From positions 1,526,991 to 1,590,990 of the forward strand of contig OX030969.1 in assembly GCA_943735955.1 (NCBI GenBank): a stretch of DNA of 64,000 nucleotides, written 5' to 3'. The position numbers and the translations under genes are program-made. The notes below the pieces were generated by a model, which was given only the letters and a program-made list of their open reading frames with translations, made no database searches and was not told where the DNA came from. The number at the start of each line of letters is the position of its first letter. Positions within the stretch are counted from its first letter, which is position 1. This stretch comes from Piscicola geometra. Taxonomy: Eukaryota > Annelida > Clitellata > Hirudinida > Piscicolidae. This document shows positions 1-10,332 of the stretch, piece by piece.

Positions 1-740
1 GATGATACAGCTTATTTCATTTGTTTTCAAATAAAAATGTCTTTTCGAACTGGAGCAGAGAAAGAGTAATAAAAATATCCAATGGTTGAGAATTGCCACA
101 TCATTAGACCCCCAATTTAAAACTTAAAAGGTCCTCAAAAGGTAATAAATAGAAGCAACGTAGAAAGAGTTGGAGAAACTAATAGAGGAAAAGAAAACCA
201 TACAGCCTTCACCAAACTAGCTTCAGATTCTGAAAATGAAAATACCTAAATGATGACAAATTAAGTAATTCAACGTTATAGAACAGAATCTGAAGCAGAC
301 TTTGAGAGTTGTCCTCTTGTTTGGTGGCTACACACGAAGGAGCATGTCCGGCTCTTGCAAAACTGGCAAGAAAGTACTTATCATCTCCTGTAAGTACAGT
401 TCCATGTAAACGTCTAATCAGCTTGTCAAGACACATAGTTAGCAAGAAAAGAGTCTCTTTAGATTCAACTAATGTAGAAACACTTGTTTGGTTGAGTAAC
501 TCGCTCAAAAAGGACGTGTGACAATTGCATTTTTTATCATTTATGGTTTTGTTTTTATTTTTTCAAATGTGGATTTTTTAATAAATAAATTCTGATAAAA
601 TTTCTATCACATTATTATGAAATTAAAAAAAATATATACTAATGTCAAATATATCAAAAAAATTGCGTTAAAATATGATTAACGCATGATTAAAATTTTT
701 AATCAAACGTTAACGTCGATTGAAATTTTGAATCGTCGAA
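1..740 (+). pseudogene. hAT transposase C-terminal fragment and element terminus
   Basis: The open frame at 309-521 contains the pattern of a hAT C-terminal dimerisation domain: PALAKLARKYLSSPVSTVPC, then LSRHIVSKKR. A separate frame just upstream reads ESCPLVWW, the usual preceding motif, so a frameshift lies between them. Sequence at 650-740, rich in TTAACG words and ending in cagctctag, resembles the inverted end of the related element near 45.24 kb, which starts tagagctg. The window begins inside the element. This is a dead transposon; no function is expected. Confidence 0.7.
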
Positions 741-929
741 CAGCTCTAGTTTTAAAAAGTGATAAAATAAATTTAGATGAATTGTTGATAGTAAGTTCCG
801 AAACTTCGATGAGAAAACTGGGAAATCGAATAAATCATTCGTTTGTTTGCAACATTTCTGAGCCTTCCATCACCAAACATCAACCATTGATTCAACAATT
901 ATTGATAATGCTATTAAAAACAATTAGTT

Positions 930-2105
930 GTTGGCGTCCTTCAGTCTAGGTAGATAATAGACTTTTGCGCCGGAAAGAACTTTTCACTGCTGGCTGTTGG
1001 TCGTTGCTGGTTGTTGGTGGCTGCTGGTCGCAGATCGCTGCTGTTTTCTTTTTTGTGGGAGCGCTTTTCACTGACAAGCTGACAAATCCCTGCTTCTCCC
1101 GTTATTTGTCCATGCGCACAGCTTGTCTCCAACTGCTTTTATCTTCAGCAAGCGATTCACAGGTGCTGACGTTGTAGACTTGAGATCGCGCTTGCAGACG
1201 TCCTTGTAGCGAAAGTATGGTCTGCCAGTTACTCTCCAACCTGAGGCAAGCTCTCCGAATAACACGTCTTTGGGAAGTCGGCCATCATCCATCCGACGTA
1301 CATGTCCCAGCCATTGGAGACGTCTTTGACGGAGAAGAGTGGTCATGCTAGAGATGGCTGACTTCGCCAACACCTCGTTGTTTGTGACGCAGTCTCTTCA
1401 TGAGACGTTGAAAGTACTCAACTTTTTTCTTGGTATGCGTATAGTGTCCAGGATTCACTGGCGTAAAGAAAAGTGCTCTGAACACATGCCTTGTACACAG
1501 CTGCCTTTGTCTTTATTGTCAGCATCTTGTTGCTCCAAACTCTTGGTGACAGCCTGGCAACGGTTGTCGAAGCTTTGCCGATCCTCTGGTTCAGTTCTGC
1601 AACTAGTGAGAAGTCATCAGTGATTGTCGAACCAAGGTAGGTAAACTAGCTGACGACTTCCAGGGTATAGTTTTTAATAGTGGTGTGAGGTCGTTCAGCG
1701 TGCTGTGCCATCACCTGTGTTTTCTTGAGGCTGATTGTTAAGCTAAACTATCGCATGCCTTGGAAAACCTGTCGAGCAGTCTTTGCAGTTCTGCTTCAGT
1801 GTGGGTGACCAGTGCAACATGATCTGCGAACAGCATGTCTCTGATCGTCACTATTCGTGTTTTGCTTTTTGCCTTCAGACGAGCCAGGTTGAAAAGACTG
1901 CCGTCTAAGTGGGAGGAAAAATATGCACCTTCTGTTGATGCTCCAAAGGCACGTTTCAGCATAACAGCGAAGAAGATGCCGAAGAGAGTGGGAGCGAGAA
2001 TACAGCCTTGTTTGATGCCACTGCGGATTCAAAAAGCACTTGATGTCGACCCATCATACTGCACAGTGCTTTTTTTATTGTCATGGAACGACTGTATTAC
2101 GCTCA
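930..2105 (-). pseudogene. LINE reverse-transcriptase fragment, 3' part
   Basis: Read on the minus strand this is a degenerate copy of the non-LTR retrotransposon at 27063-29450. It carries the MLFADHVALVTH version of the RT FADD motif (1738-1962) and the C-terminal RRLQWLGHVRRMDDGRLPKD block (1068-1373), followed by the same 3' end, GACTGAAGGACGCCAACAA in sense orientation, at about 930-950. Stops and frameshifts break it into several frames. It is 5' truncated, as is usual for LINE insertions. Confidence 0.85.
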
Positions 2106-2109
2106 ATTA

Positions 2110-2570
2110 ACTGTCAATATAACTGTACAAATGTATTATTTTTTGTTACCTTTTTATTTTTAATAAATTGTGAAATTATTATGTCTTGCATTTAGAAAAA
2201 AACATTTGTAAAATCCATTACATAAACAGATAGTTAGTTACAACCCAAGCTAAAAAAAGTGTGTTAAAATTATAATTAAATCAAATCGGTTGATTTATTG
2301 TCAAGTCAAGTCGTTTCTGTTTCCGGAAGTCAGTTTCTCCCCAAGTCAAATCATAAAAAAAAATAATTCGACTCCAAAGCCTGGTTGTGACGTTTGTAAA
2401 AATAAAAAAATCTCAAATTTGGGGAAGATAAAAAATGAATCAATTTTAGAATTTCAAAGCTTTTGGTCTCGAAAAAAAATCTGTTTTTAGAAAATTATTT
2501 GAGAGACTGCGCTGCCAGATTTTTCCGCTTCCAGCAAACATTTTTGACTCTATGTCTTCGGCTCCAGCTT
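2110..2570. other. AT-rich spacer without recognised gene
   Basis: AT-rich sequence. An open frame at 2290-2490 has no recognisable domain and no supporting splice structure. Confidence 0.5.
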
Positions 2571-2599
2571 TGCTTTGCTGTGGGATTCTTGGAACGATT

Positions 2600-2770
2600 C
2601 CAAATATAGAAATAAGGCTATTATTGGACTAAGCATGCAAAATGAGACTATTAAAAGTTGTCATTTACAAATATATCAGCAATATTATTAATTTTAGAAA
2701 AAGAGAATCTAAGACAAAGAATAACTTAATTATTTTTAGTTTTACGTCTCGTTCCCAACATACACACGTC
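2600..2770 (+). promoter_or_regulatory. Orphan receptor-type promoter remnant (copy 0)
   Basis: This stretch matches the region directly upstream of the signal-peptide exon of receptor copy 1 (10150-10315), including the box TTTTAGTTTTACGTCTCGTT followed by CCCAACA. Here it is cut off at about 2770 by the left inverted-repeat arm, and no signal-peptide exon follows. I infer an older receptor copy destroyed by that insertion or rearrangement. Confidence 0.6.
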
Positions 2771-3290
2771 AAAAGCGCTTTTTAAATAAATTTGTTGAAT
2801 AAAACAGTTTTTAGACCACTACCAATATATGTATATGTATCAATTTAAATATTTATAAAAAATATTTGTAAAAATAATAATAAATAAAAAATTTAAAAAA
2901 TCAACTTCAATAATCCAACCTCACCCACACCCTATGACAATCACCGCCAAAAAATCACTATCACCACTAATAATAAATTCAATCATCACCACAGTACCAA
3001 CACTCATACCACAGCACAATCATCACCACATCATCCTCAAAACCACAAAACACAATCATCATTCTTCTCAATTTTCTGTCTTGCCACTGGGGCCGAGGCT
3101 GCGAAAGAGGGTGAAAGAGAAGTCCTTGCCAGCACTGGTACTGCTGCTGTTATGGAAGGTTTTCTTCTTTATGTCGCAGCTCACTTGATTCTCTGCGGCC
3201 ATCTTGGTCTGCTGCGGCCATTCCTTGACAGATTCAAAACAACCAACATTCGCACTAAAAACATTCTAATTAATTAAATTTAATTTTTAT
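2770..3290 (-). mobile_element. Dispersed SINE-like element, copy a
   Basis: Antisense copy of a roughly 630-bp dispersed element also found at 8100-8470, 8500-9140, 23815-24450, 43990-44600 and 59300-59875. It shares the ACCACTACCAATATATGTAT end region and the block around GCGGCCATCTTGGTCTGCTG. The 84-codon open frame here (2934-3188) recurs in the other copies with stops and is not a credible gene. Confidence 0.8.
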
Positions 3291-3344
3291 TTAAACTTAA
3301 GATTCTAAAATTCTAATATATTACACCCAAAATCTACAAATTTA

Positions 3345-3670
3345 ACTCCTCAACTAATTCACTCCTCAACCAATTCACTTCTCAACCAATCAACTCTTCA
3401 ACCAATTCAATTCTCAACCAATTCACTCCTCAACCAATTAGCTTCTCAACCAATTCACTCCTCAACCAATTAGCTTCTCAACCAATTAACTCCTCAACCA
3501 ATTAGCTTCTCAACCAATTAACTCCTCAACCAATTAACTCCTCAACCAATTAACTCCTCAACCAATTAACTCTTCAACCAATTCAATTCTCAACCAATCA
3601 ACTCTTCAACCAATCAGCTTTTCAACCAATTCACTCCTCAACCAATTAGATCCTCAACCAATTCATCTTT
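3345..3670. repeat. 16-bp minisatellite (CTCCTCAACCAATTAA type)
   Basis: About twenty tandem copies of a 16-bp unit, alternating CTCAACCAATTCACTC and CTCAACCAATTAGCTT. The mirrored array in the other inverted-repeat arm (58700-59290) is longer, so copy number changed after the arms separated. Confidence 0.95.
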
Positions 3671-4029
3671 CAAAATCAATAAAACAGACATAATTTGTAA
3701 CAGATTAATTATTATAGATGAATAAATGGTAAGTATAGGTAAAGTAAAATATTGAAATTAAACAATATAATCATTTCTTTATATATATATATTTTTATTA
3801 ATAGGCAAAATATTTTTTTCAAGATTGAAACTGAAATAATAATAATAAATTTAAGATAAAAGTATTTATCTATATTATATTATTATTATGATTTATTTTA
3901 AAATTATTATTGGCCGTATATATATATATATATATTTATATGTATTATAATAATATTATTATTATTATTTATTTTACAATTATCATTGACTATTAGTATT
4001 AAAAAAATGTAAAAAAAGAAAATAAAATA

Positions 4030-4615
4030 AATAAAAAGAATGAAATTGGGAAGCAAGAAATTGATTAATGGAAAATGAGCCGTAAATTTGTAAGTCGAGC
4101 TCGGAGATTTGAGTCTATTGGGAAGACTATTCCAAAGAGTCGACGCTGCGACAAAAAAGCTTCTTGCACCTGCATACTTGAGTTTGTAGCTCTGTGGAAC
4201 TACATCTCTTGACCTAGCAGACCTGAGTCTTTCCCTCTGGGGATGACTTGCTCTCATGACAATGCTACTCGACAAATAATCTGGGCACTCATTAGACAGA
4301 CACTTGTACATTAACAAAATGTTTTTGTATTCAAGTCTGTTTTCAACACGAAGCCAGTTACGCTCCTTGAGAACAGGGCTGATGTGATCATACTTTCTAG
4401 CACCTGCTATGAGCCTAGCTGTAGTGTTGATTACAGACTGAATTTTCTGCAGCTGCGTCATTGGCAACCCAGTAAAAATTATATTGCCTTAGTCAATTCG
4501 ACTGAGAACCAAAGCAGAAGCCAATGTTCTCAGTGAGTCCCTGGTCAATAACCATCTTATGGATCGTAATTGGCGTAAAGAAGCAAAGCAGGTTTGAGTC
4601 ATCCTGTTGATGTGA
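4030..4615 (-). pseudogene. CR1-like LINE 3' fragment
   Basis: The minus-strand frame 3907-4467 encodes the C-terminal end of a non-LTR reverse transcriptase: MTQLQKIQSVINTTARLIAG, then ARKYDHISPVLKERNWLRVE, then CLSNECPDYLSSS and a closing RARSFFVAASTLWNSLP-like block. This is the usual CR1/L2-type thumb region (LQxVQNxAARLI, then HxxPxLxxLHWLPVxxRI). The sequence is 5' truncated, and a stop separates it from the upstream ALVLSRI motif. An almost identical copy with that upstream part intact lies at 57750-58330. Confidence 0.85.
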
Positions 4616-5039
4616 ATTTGATACAATACAACGACAAAAGTTTTGTTGATTTTATATGAATTTGATCCCTTGAATTCAAATATAGCAGTAGTTTTTTCCT
4701 AGCAGCTCGAGTTTTTGAGATATAAAGTTTTAACTATTTGTGTGCTTCACGATTTTAAATTTAACTGAAGAAACAAAATCGAATAATTTAAATTATTTTT
4801 TTCACTTAAAAAAATATTTTTATACTTAATATACAAAACATATATTGCGCAGTGTTATTAAATATTGCAAAATATGGAGTAAAAGCTGAAGATTAAAATG
4901 AAAAACTAGAGCTGCTAGATAGAAATTGATTTCATATTTGAAATCAGCAACTCAAATATAGCTAAAATCAGTTTTAAAATTCAAAACACAAAAAATAAAC
5001 TTTTTTTTCTTGTGTTATACTTATTCTTAAACCAGATGT

Positions 5040-5225
5040 TTACCAGTGTTATTTTCGTTTCATAAAATAATTATAGTTTTTATTTCAGTTTCGTTTTGGA
5101 AATAATTATAGTTTTTATTTTCGTTTTCGTTTTGAAAATAATTAAAGTTTTTCTTTTCGTTTTCGTTTTGAAAATAATTAAAGTTTTTATTTTTACTTTA
5201 GTTTTGAAAATATTTTAATTTACAC
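5040..5225. repeat. About 36-bp tandem repeat (GTTTTCGTTTTGAAAATAAT)
   Basis: Four to five degenerate copies of a unit built from GTTTTTATTTTCGTTTTCG and TTTTGAAAATAATTATA, with a further block at 5565-5680. The mirror block is at 57050-57330. Confidence 0.8.
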
Positions 5226-5889
5226 TTTTAAACACTATTTTTTTATATCTATAAAAATTAATTGATCATAAAATGAAACAGTAAAAGAGAACTGTATATT
5301 AACAACAAATGATTTTTAAAAATTAACAGTAAATTGATTACGTAAATTATTGAGTAATAACAAATTTGAAATATAATAACAAATTTACGATTAAAATAAG
5401 TGATAATTTAATTGACAAAGCGAAGCGGTACTAAAATAACGTTTTATAAATGGCGCTACTTTCATAAAGCCAAAAGATAATGTTTATAACATAAACATAT
5501 ATTTTTATATAAATTATTCATTTGCATATTATGTCATACTTTGAAATTTATTTAATTTTCTTTTTGAAAATAATTATAGTTTTTGTTTCAGTTTCGTATT
5601 AGAAATAATTATAGTTTTTATTTTCGTTTTCGTTTTAAAAATAAATTTAGTTTTTATTTCCGTTTTCGTGGAAGGATTATTCAGAATTGTCGTTTTTGTT
5701 ACGAAAATAACACTGGGTGTATACTTTTCTTAAATCTCGTTATTTGGCAGTATTGCAAACATCATATTTTGTTGGATTGAGTGAAAAAATGAATTTACAA
5801 TAGTTATATTGTTCAGAAAGTACGCACAGCTTTGCTTTTAAAGGTATTTAAAACATTTTGGTTTTTATTTGAATAAATGATAAATAAAT

Positions 5890-6800
5890 GCACTCCCCTT
5901 TCTTCACCTAATTAAACCTAAACCACTCTCCTTACATAACTTCAACCATCTTTCTTGCATTCAATCAACCGCCCTTTTGCACCCAATCAGTCTTCAAACA
6001 ACCTTTCTGTTTTCAATAAACTCTAAACTACCCTCCCTGTATCAAATCAACCCATAACTACATTCCTTGTACCCGATCAACCACTCTATTTTCACTCAAT
6101 TAACCTTCTTACCTTCATTCAATCAGCCCTCAAACAGCCGCTTTGCACCCACTAAACCCTAACTGCCCTTCCAGTATCAAATCAATCTGCAACTACCCTC
6201 AATGGATCTAACCAACCTTCAACTACCCTCCTTGTATCCAATTAAACTGTTGTTTTTTGCACGCAAAAGAACCTTCATTCATTTTCTGTTCACTCAATCA
6301 ACTACCTATCAACGACCTTGTTCCAGAGACTGACCGAAACTTATATTTTTATTTGGCCAAAACCTAAAAATAACCGAAACTGTAAATTTAAATTCGGCAG
6401 AAACCAAAACATGGCCAAAACTAAAAAAATTGCCAATTTTGGGACCGAAACTACACCGAATTTCATTCACTACATTGTCTACACTCAATCAATCCTCAAT
6501 CTTTCTCCCTGCACCCAATTAAACCCTGAACCACCCTTTACGCACCCGAGGAACTTTCTCTTTTGTAACCAATCAAACCACAACCACTCACTGCATCCAT
6601 TCAACCATCTTTTCTAAATTAATTTTCAATCACTCTGCATGCTACCGATAACTCTGAAGCCACCATCTGTACACCTATTCAGCCCATAATCCTCCACGCG
6701 GCACCCTTTCAGTCTTCAAATACTCATCCAATTAAACACTTTCTCGGCACTTCATTCAAAATTATTTTCACACTTAACTGAACCAATGTTTAAAAGAAAT
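5890..6800. repeat. Degenerate CCAATCAACC-type tandem repeat
   Basis: Pyrimidine-rich sequence repeating CTCAATCAACC, ACCCTCCTTGTATC and TTGCACCCAATC at roughly 30-45-bp spacing, with much divergence. A 150-bp transposon-like insert interrupts it at 6318-6465. Open frames through it are repeat artefacts. Confidence 0.6.
6318..6470. mobile_element. MITE-like element with GGTTTCGGCC motifs
   Basis: Starts CAGAGACTGACCGAAAC and is built of repeated GGCCAAAAC and CCGAAAC words. The same family is seen at 15540-15700, 34112-34786, 47510-47765 and, in the other arm, 55800-55960. The better-preserved copy at 34112-34786 has similar inverted ends (AGAGATCGACAAAA and AGAAACTGATCGAAA), so a non-autonomous DNA transposon is the best guess. 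Confidence 0.5.
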
Positions 6801-7519
6801 CCACAACTAAATAAAAACATCCTTCAGTTTCACCTCCTTGCAAAGAATACCTTAAACTGAGGGTCACGTAGGTAAAGATTTCAAATATTTTAATAGTTCC
6901 ACTTTTGAATCAATTAAGTAAGACTCCACTGAGAAAATGGGCATAATCAAATTTTTTAAAATATTTTATTTTTTTGATTTTTTATAAACTTGTTTAATAT
7001 TGCAAAGATTCATTGATGAGAGCAGTTTATGTGCGATTTAATCCTCAAACAACAACACGGGCCAATTCAAACCATACACATTATTCAATCGCTCACTGTG
7101 TTTTTAACCTTAGAATGACGACACATTTTGAGATCGTCTGAGAATGGATGGGATCGGAATCGACCCCAAGATAAAAGTTCCAGATTATTTATTAACCATC
7201 CTCAATGGTGATAATAATCGGCACGTGCTTCCTAACTAATAATGAATTCATATATATGTTTTTTTTAAATTTTCTTAACAATATGTTAGATGTCTCAGAG
7301 AGTTTTTACAATTTGTGTATCTGGTATACGTTGAAATCGCCACAATGAGAAAATGCCACAGAGAGAAAATGGTACATTAACCCTACAAACGAAACAACAC
7401 ATTTTTTTCTTTCTTTTTTTAAGCAGTAAAGATAAAAATTAAAAAATGAACTTGATTCCCTGTGGCCATAATCATATGTAGAAGATTCGTTGTGAGTCTG
7501 TCCTTCATCTGCAGAGCTC

Positions 7520-8100
7520 ATCTGCCTTGTGAATTAGGTAGCCAGTGGGTGCTTGCAAACTGTGCATTAGTGCTCAATTTGAGGCCTTGGCACTTCTTCC
7601 TTTTAAAATAAGTTTTTATTGTAGTCCGTTAGACAGTTATTGGTTGAAGATTTTAATTCCGAGAGCAAGATAAATTTAAAACCAAAAAACAAGATAAGTT
7701 ATAAATTATAATAATTATTATTATTTGAAGGTTAAAAAAACTAAATTATTGGATCAGAAGACAAACTATTTAACAAAATCATTAAACGGTTAAAGCGGCT
7801 GCCAAGATGGCAGCTGCTAACCAAAGATGTGGTAAGAAGGAGGCCAGAATTAGATTTTAAAATCATTTTCTTCATAAACATTACATATTGAAATTCATTT
7901 ATTCTAAATCAAACTCATCATTAAAAATTTAATAAACTGGACATGAATTAGCATTTAAGTCGATAATAAATGGTTTTTGTCTGAATCTTTGTTACTCTGA
8001 AAGTAAGACTTTTATCAGATAATTGTGAGTTTGATTTTCGATAATCACTGACCATCACTATAGACAAGTCAGTATGGGCTTCTGTGAGTAAAAATGTTTT
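7520..8100. other. Spacer with receptor intron-1 fragment
   Basis: No gene seen. At 7820-7860 the words GTGGTAAGAAGGAGG and AGAATTAGATTTT repeat the sequence just after the signal-peptide exon of receptor copy 1 (10427-10458). This is consistent with a relic of the destroyed upstream receptor copy. A short perfect-looking palindrome (GCTGCCAAGATGGCAGC) lies at 7799-7815. Confidence 0.4.
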
Positions 8101-8470
8101 TTGTGATTCAAAACAACATTACCAACATTTCTACTACAGCATAATCATTAATACATAATTTTCATACCCACAAAACATCATCATAATTTTTCTTAATCTT
8201 CTTGCCACTGGTGTTAAGGCTGCGACAGGAGGGGAAGGAGAAGTCCTTGCCAACACTGGAACTGTTGTTGTTGTGGCAGGTTTCCTCTCTTTTGTCGCAG
8301 CTTACCTGGCTCCCTGTGGCCATCTTGGCTTCCTGCGGCCATTCCTTGGCAGACTAAAACGGCCGAAATTCTACAAAACATTTAGTTCATTTCATTTTCA
8401 TCTAAAAAACATAAAAGGCCACTCGTTGAAAAATTGGACGACAATAATTCACCTGTGTAAAAAAATATAA
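8100..8470 (-). mobile_element. Dispersed SINE-like element, copy b (diverged)
   Basis: Antisense, diverged copy sharing CTTCTTGCCACTGGTG, GGAGAAGTCCTTGCCAACAC and CGCAGCTTACCTGGCTCCCT with the other copies. It lies head to head with copy c. The frame 8273-8470 is an artefact of the element. Confidence 0.65.
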
Positions 8471-8499
8471 TTTGGAAGGCATTGAAGGAGAAGAATTAT

Positions 8500-9140
8500 G
8501 GTTCAACGGACTCTGGTTAGCGGCTGCATTTAGGCAGGCGCTCAAATAAATTTGTAGAATAAACGGTTTTGGGTATAATATATTAAAATTTAAGAATCTT
8601 AAGTCTAAATAAAAATTACATTTAATTAATTAGAATTTTTTTGTGCGAATGTTGGTTGTTTTGAATCTGTCAAGGAATGGCCGCAGCAGACCAAGATGGC
8701 CGCAGGGAATCAAGTGAGCTGAGATATAAAGGAGAAATCCTTCCATAGCAGCAGCAGTTCCAGCGTTGGCAAAGACTTCTTCTTCACCCTCTTTCGCAGC
8801 CTCGGCACTAGTGGCAAGGCAGAAAATTGAGAAGAATGATGATTGTGTTTTGTGGTTTTGAGGATGATGTGTTGATGATTGGGCTGTGGTATGAGTGTTG
8901 GTACTGTGGTTATGATTGCATTTTTTATGGGTGGTGATAGTGCTTTTTTGCGGTGATTGTCATGGTGGTGTGGGTGAGGTTGAATTATTGAGGTTGATTG
9001 TTTGTTTATTTATATTAAAATTGATATATATATACATATATTGGTAGTGGTCTGAAAACCATTTTATTTAACAAATTTATTTGAAAAGCACTTTTGAATT
9101 AGATAAAAAGCACTATATAAATGCCTGTGATTGAACGCGT
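8500..9140 (+). mobile_element. Dispersed SINE-like element, copy c
   Basis: Full-length sense copy. It begins GGTTAGCGGCTGC, carries the 5' repeat GGCGCTCAAATAAATTTG and ends with the inverted counterpart CAAATTTATTTGAAAAGC at about 9080-9097. The 3' tail has lost the ATTG repeats seen in copies d and f. Confidence 0.75.
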
Positions 9141-9149
9141 GGAATAATG

Positions 9150-9960
9150 TAAAGGATATTCCAGATATCTATGACGTTCTAAAAAACAGATTTATTTTTT
9201 CCAACATTAAGAAGGCATTATCAATTTGACTTACTTTCCAGCTCTGTAGAACGTTCAACGAATTAAAACTGTAAGTGGAAACCGACTTCAACCACCTGAT
9301 GCAGAGCATTTGCGACTTTGCCATGTCGCAGTCGCAGTCATGCCACATCTGCCAAGCCACCCTCTCGACCCTCTCGAACCCCAAGAAGCACATCCAGGTC
9401 GGACCCAAATAGGCTAGTGCCAACTCTTAGTGGTATAGGGTTGTATAGTTTCGGAATTTTCTTTTTCTAATAGGTTTTTCATCAATTTCCATGCTTTTTG
9501 AAGAAGTTTCAAATGTTTGAATCAAGTGTCTAATGATGTGGAAACTCCTCAACATGGGATATTCTGATTAATCTTTTAATCTATTTCTGCTCCAGTTTGG
9601 AAATAAATTTTTCTTGGAAACAAATGACTTAAGCTGGATCATTTTCTGAAGTGCATAATTCTTGTGTTAGTTGAAAAATTGCAACATGCTAAATATTTTT
9701 ACCGCTTAGAAGTTCTGTTGTAAATCAACAAGAAATAATACATTTTTTGATTAAATGAAACTTCAAAAAAGATGGATATTTGTTCAAAGAAATGTATTCA
9801 ACTATTTTCTGTAGCGCAAAACAAAATAGATTTAAAAAAATTGAATTCCAAAACAATTTGCTTAACTGCTTTGAAATGTTACAACTGCGTTAATCTATTA
9901 ACGCTTTAATCGAAAGTTATCATAGGTTAAAGCACAGCCTTGAGGTTTTCTATACATAAT
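9150..9960. other. Spacer ending in a hAT-type terminus
   Basis: No host gene is supported. Positions 9900-9955 (words TTAACGCTTTAATCG and GTTAAAGCACAGC) are the reverse complement of the hAT element end at 45243 (AGAGCTGTGCTTTAATC), so this is a solo or deleted hAT end. At 9300-9420 a frame reads SQSCHICQATLSTLSNPKKH, faintly like a BED-type zinc finger of such elements; I am not confident of that. Confidence 0.45.
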
Positions 9961-10270
9961 CGGATTAAAATCGACCACCATTTTACTATTGTGGTATTTA
10001 TAAATTCGAGTTATGAGCAACTTTTATTCTTAATTTGAACCTCGTCTAACGGAGCCGAGCGGCAGATCCGCCATGCAGCTGTGCGGCTTTTTAGTGTCTA
10101 AAGTTTAGACGATGCCACATATTGTTACTGGAAAAGAAGCTGTCATATGGCCTAACATGCAACAGATGGACGATAAAAGATTATTAAAAGTTTTCATTCA
10201 CAGCTATATCTGTAATATTATTTATTTTAGAAAAAGAAGAACTTAGATTGCGTAGTAGGATATAAGAAAA

Positions 10271-10332
10271 TTACTTTTAGTTTTACGTCTCGTTCCCAAC
10301 ATCAACACGTCGAAAACAATTTATTTTCAGTT
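10271..10332 (+). promoter_or_regulatory. Putative core promoter and 5' leader, receptor copy 1
   Basis: The box TTACTTTTAGTTTTACGTCT followed by CGTTCCCAAC lies about 30-60 bases before the start codon. It is conserved at the same place before copies 2 and 3 and in the orphan remnant near 2.73 kb. No TATA box is obvious at a fixed distance; the start of transcription is not determinable here. Confidence 0.5.

Larger units (their letters stand above)
2770..7450. repeat. Left arm of a large inverted repeat
   Basis: The 4.7 kb matches 54620-59850 in reverse complement. Landmarks occur in mirrored order: SINE-like element, 16-bp minisatellite, LINE 3' fragment, GTTTTCG-rich minisatellite, CCAATCAACC-type degenerate tandem repeat, and the tract with TTAACCCTACAAACG. 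Two arm-borne open frames (6318-6617 plus and 55656-55955 minus) translate almost identically, with about four differences in 99 residues, so the duplication or its homogenisation is recent. The arm holds no host gene that I can support. Confidence 0.85.

Noticed and set aside
2934..3188. 84-codon His-rich frame, also at 24013-24267 minus
   Set aside because: It is an antisense frame of the dispersed SINE-like element; other copies carry stops and shifts.
3345..3670. CRISPR-like regular repeats
   Set aside because: The units are directly tandem with no unique spacers, and the genome is eukaryotic.
7373..7400. TTAACCCTACAAACG as a piggyBac end (mirrored near 54690)
   Set aside because: It has the TTAA and CCCT start only; no matching second end was found, so it may be chance.
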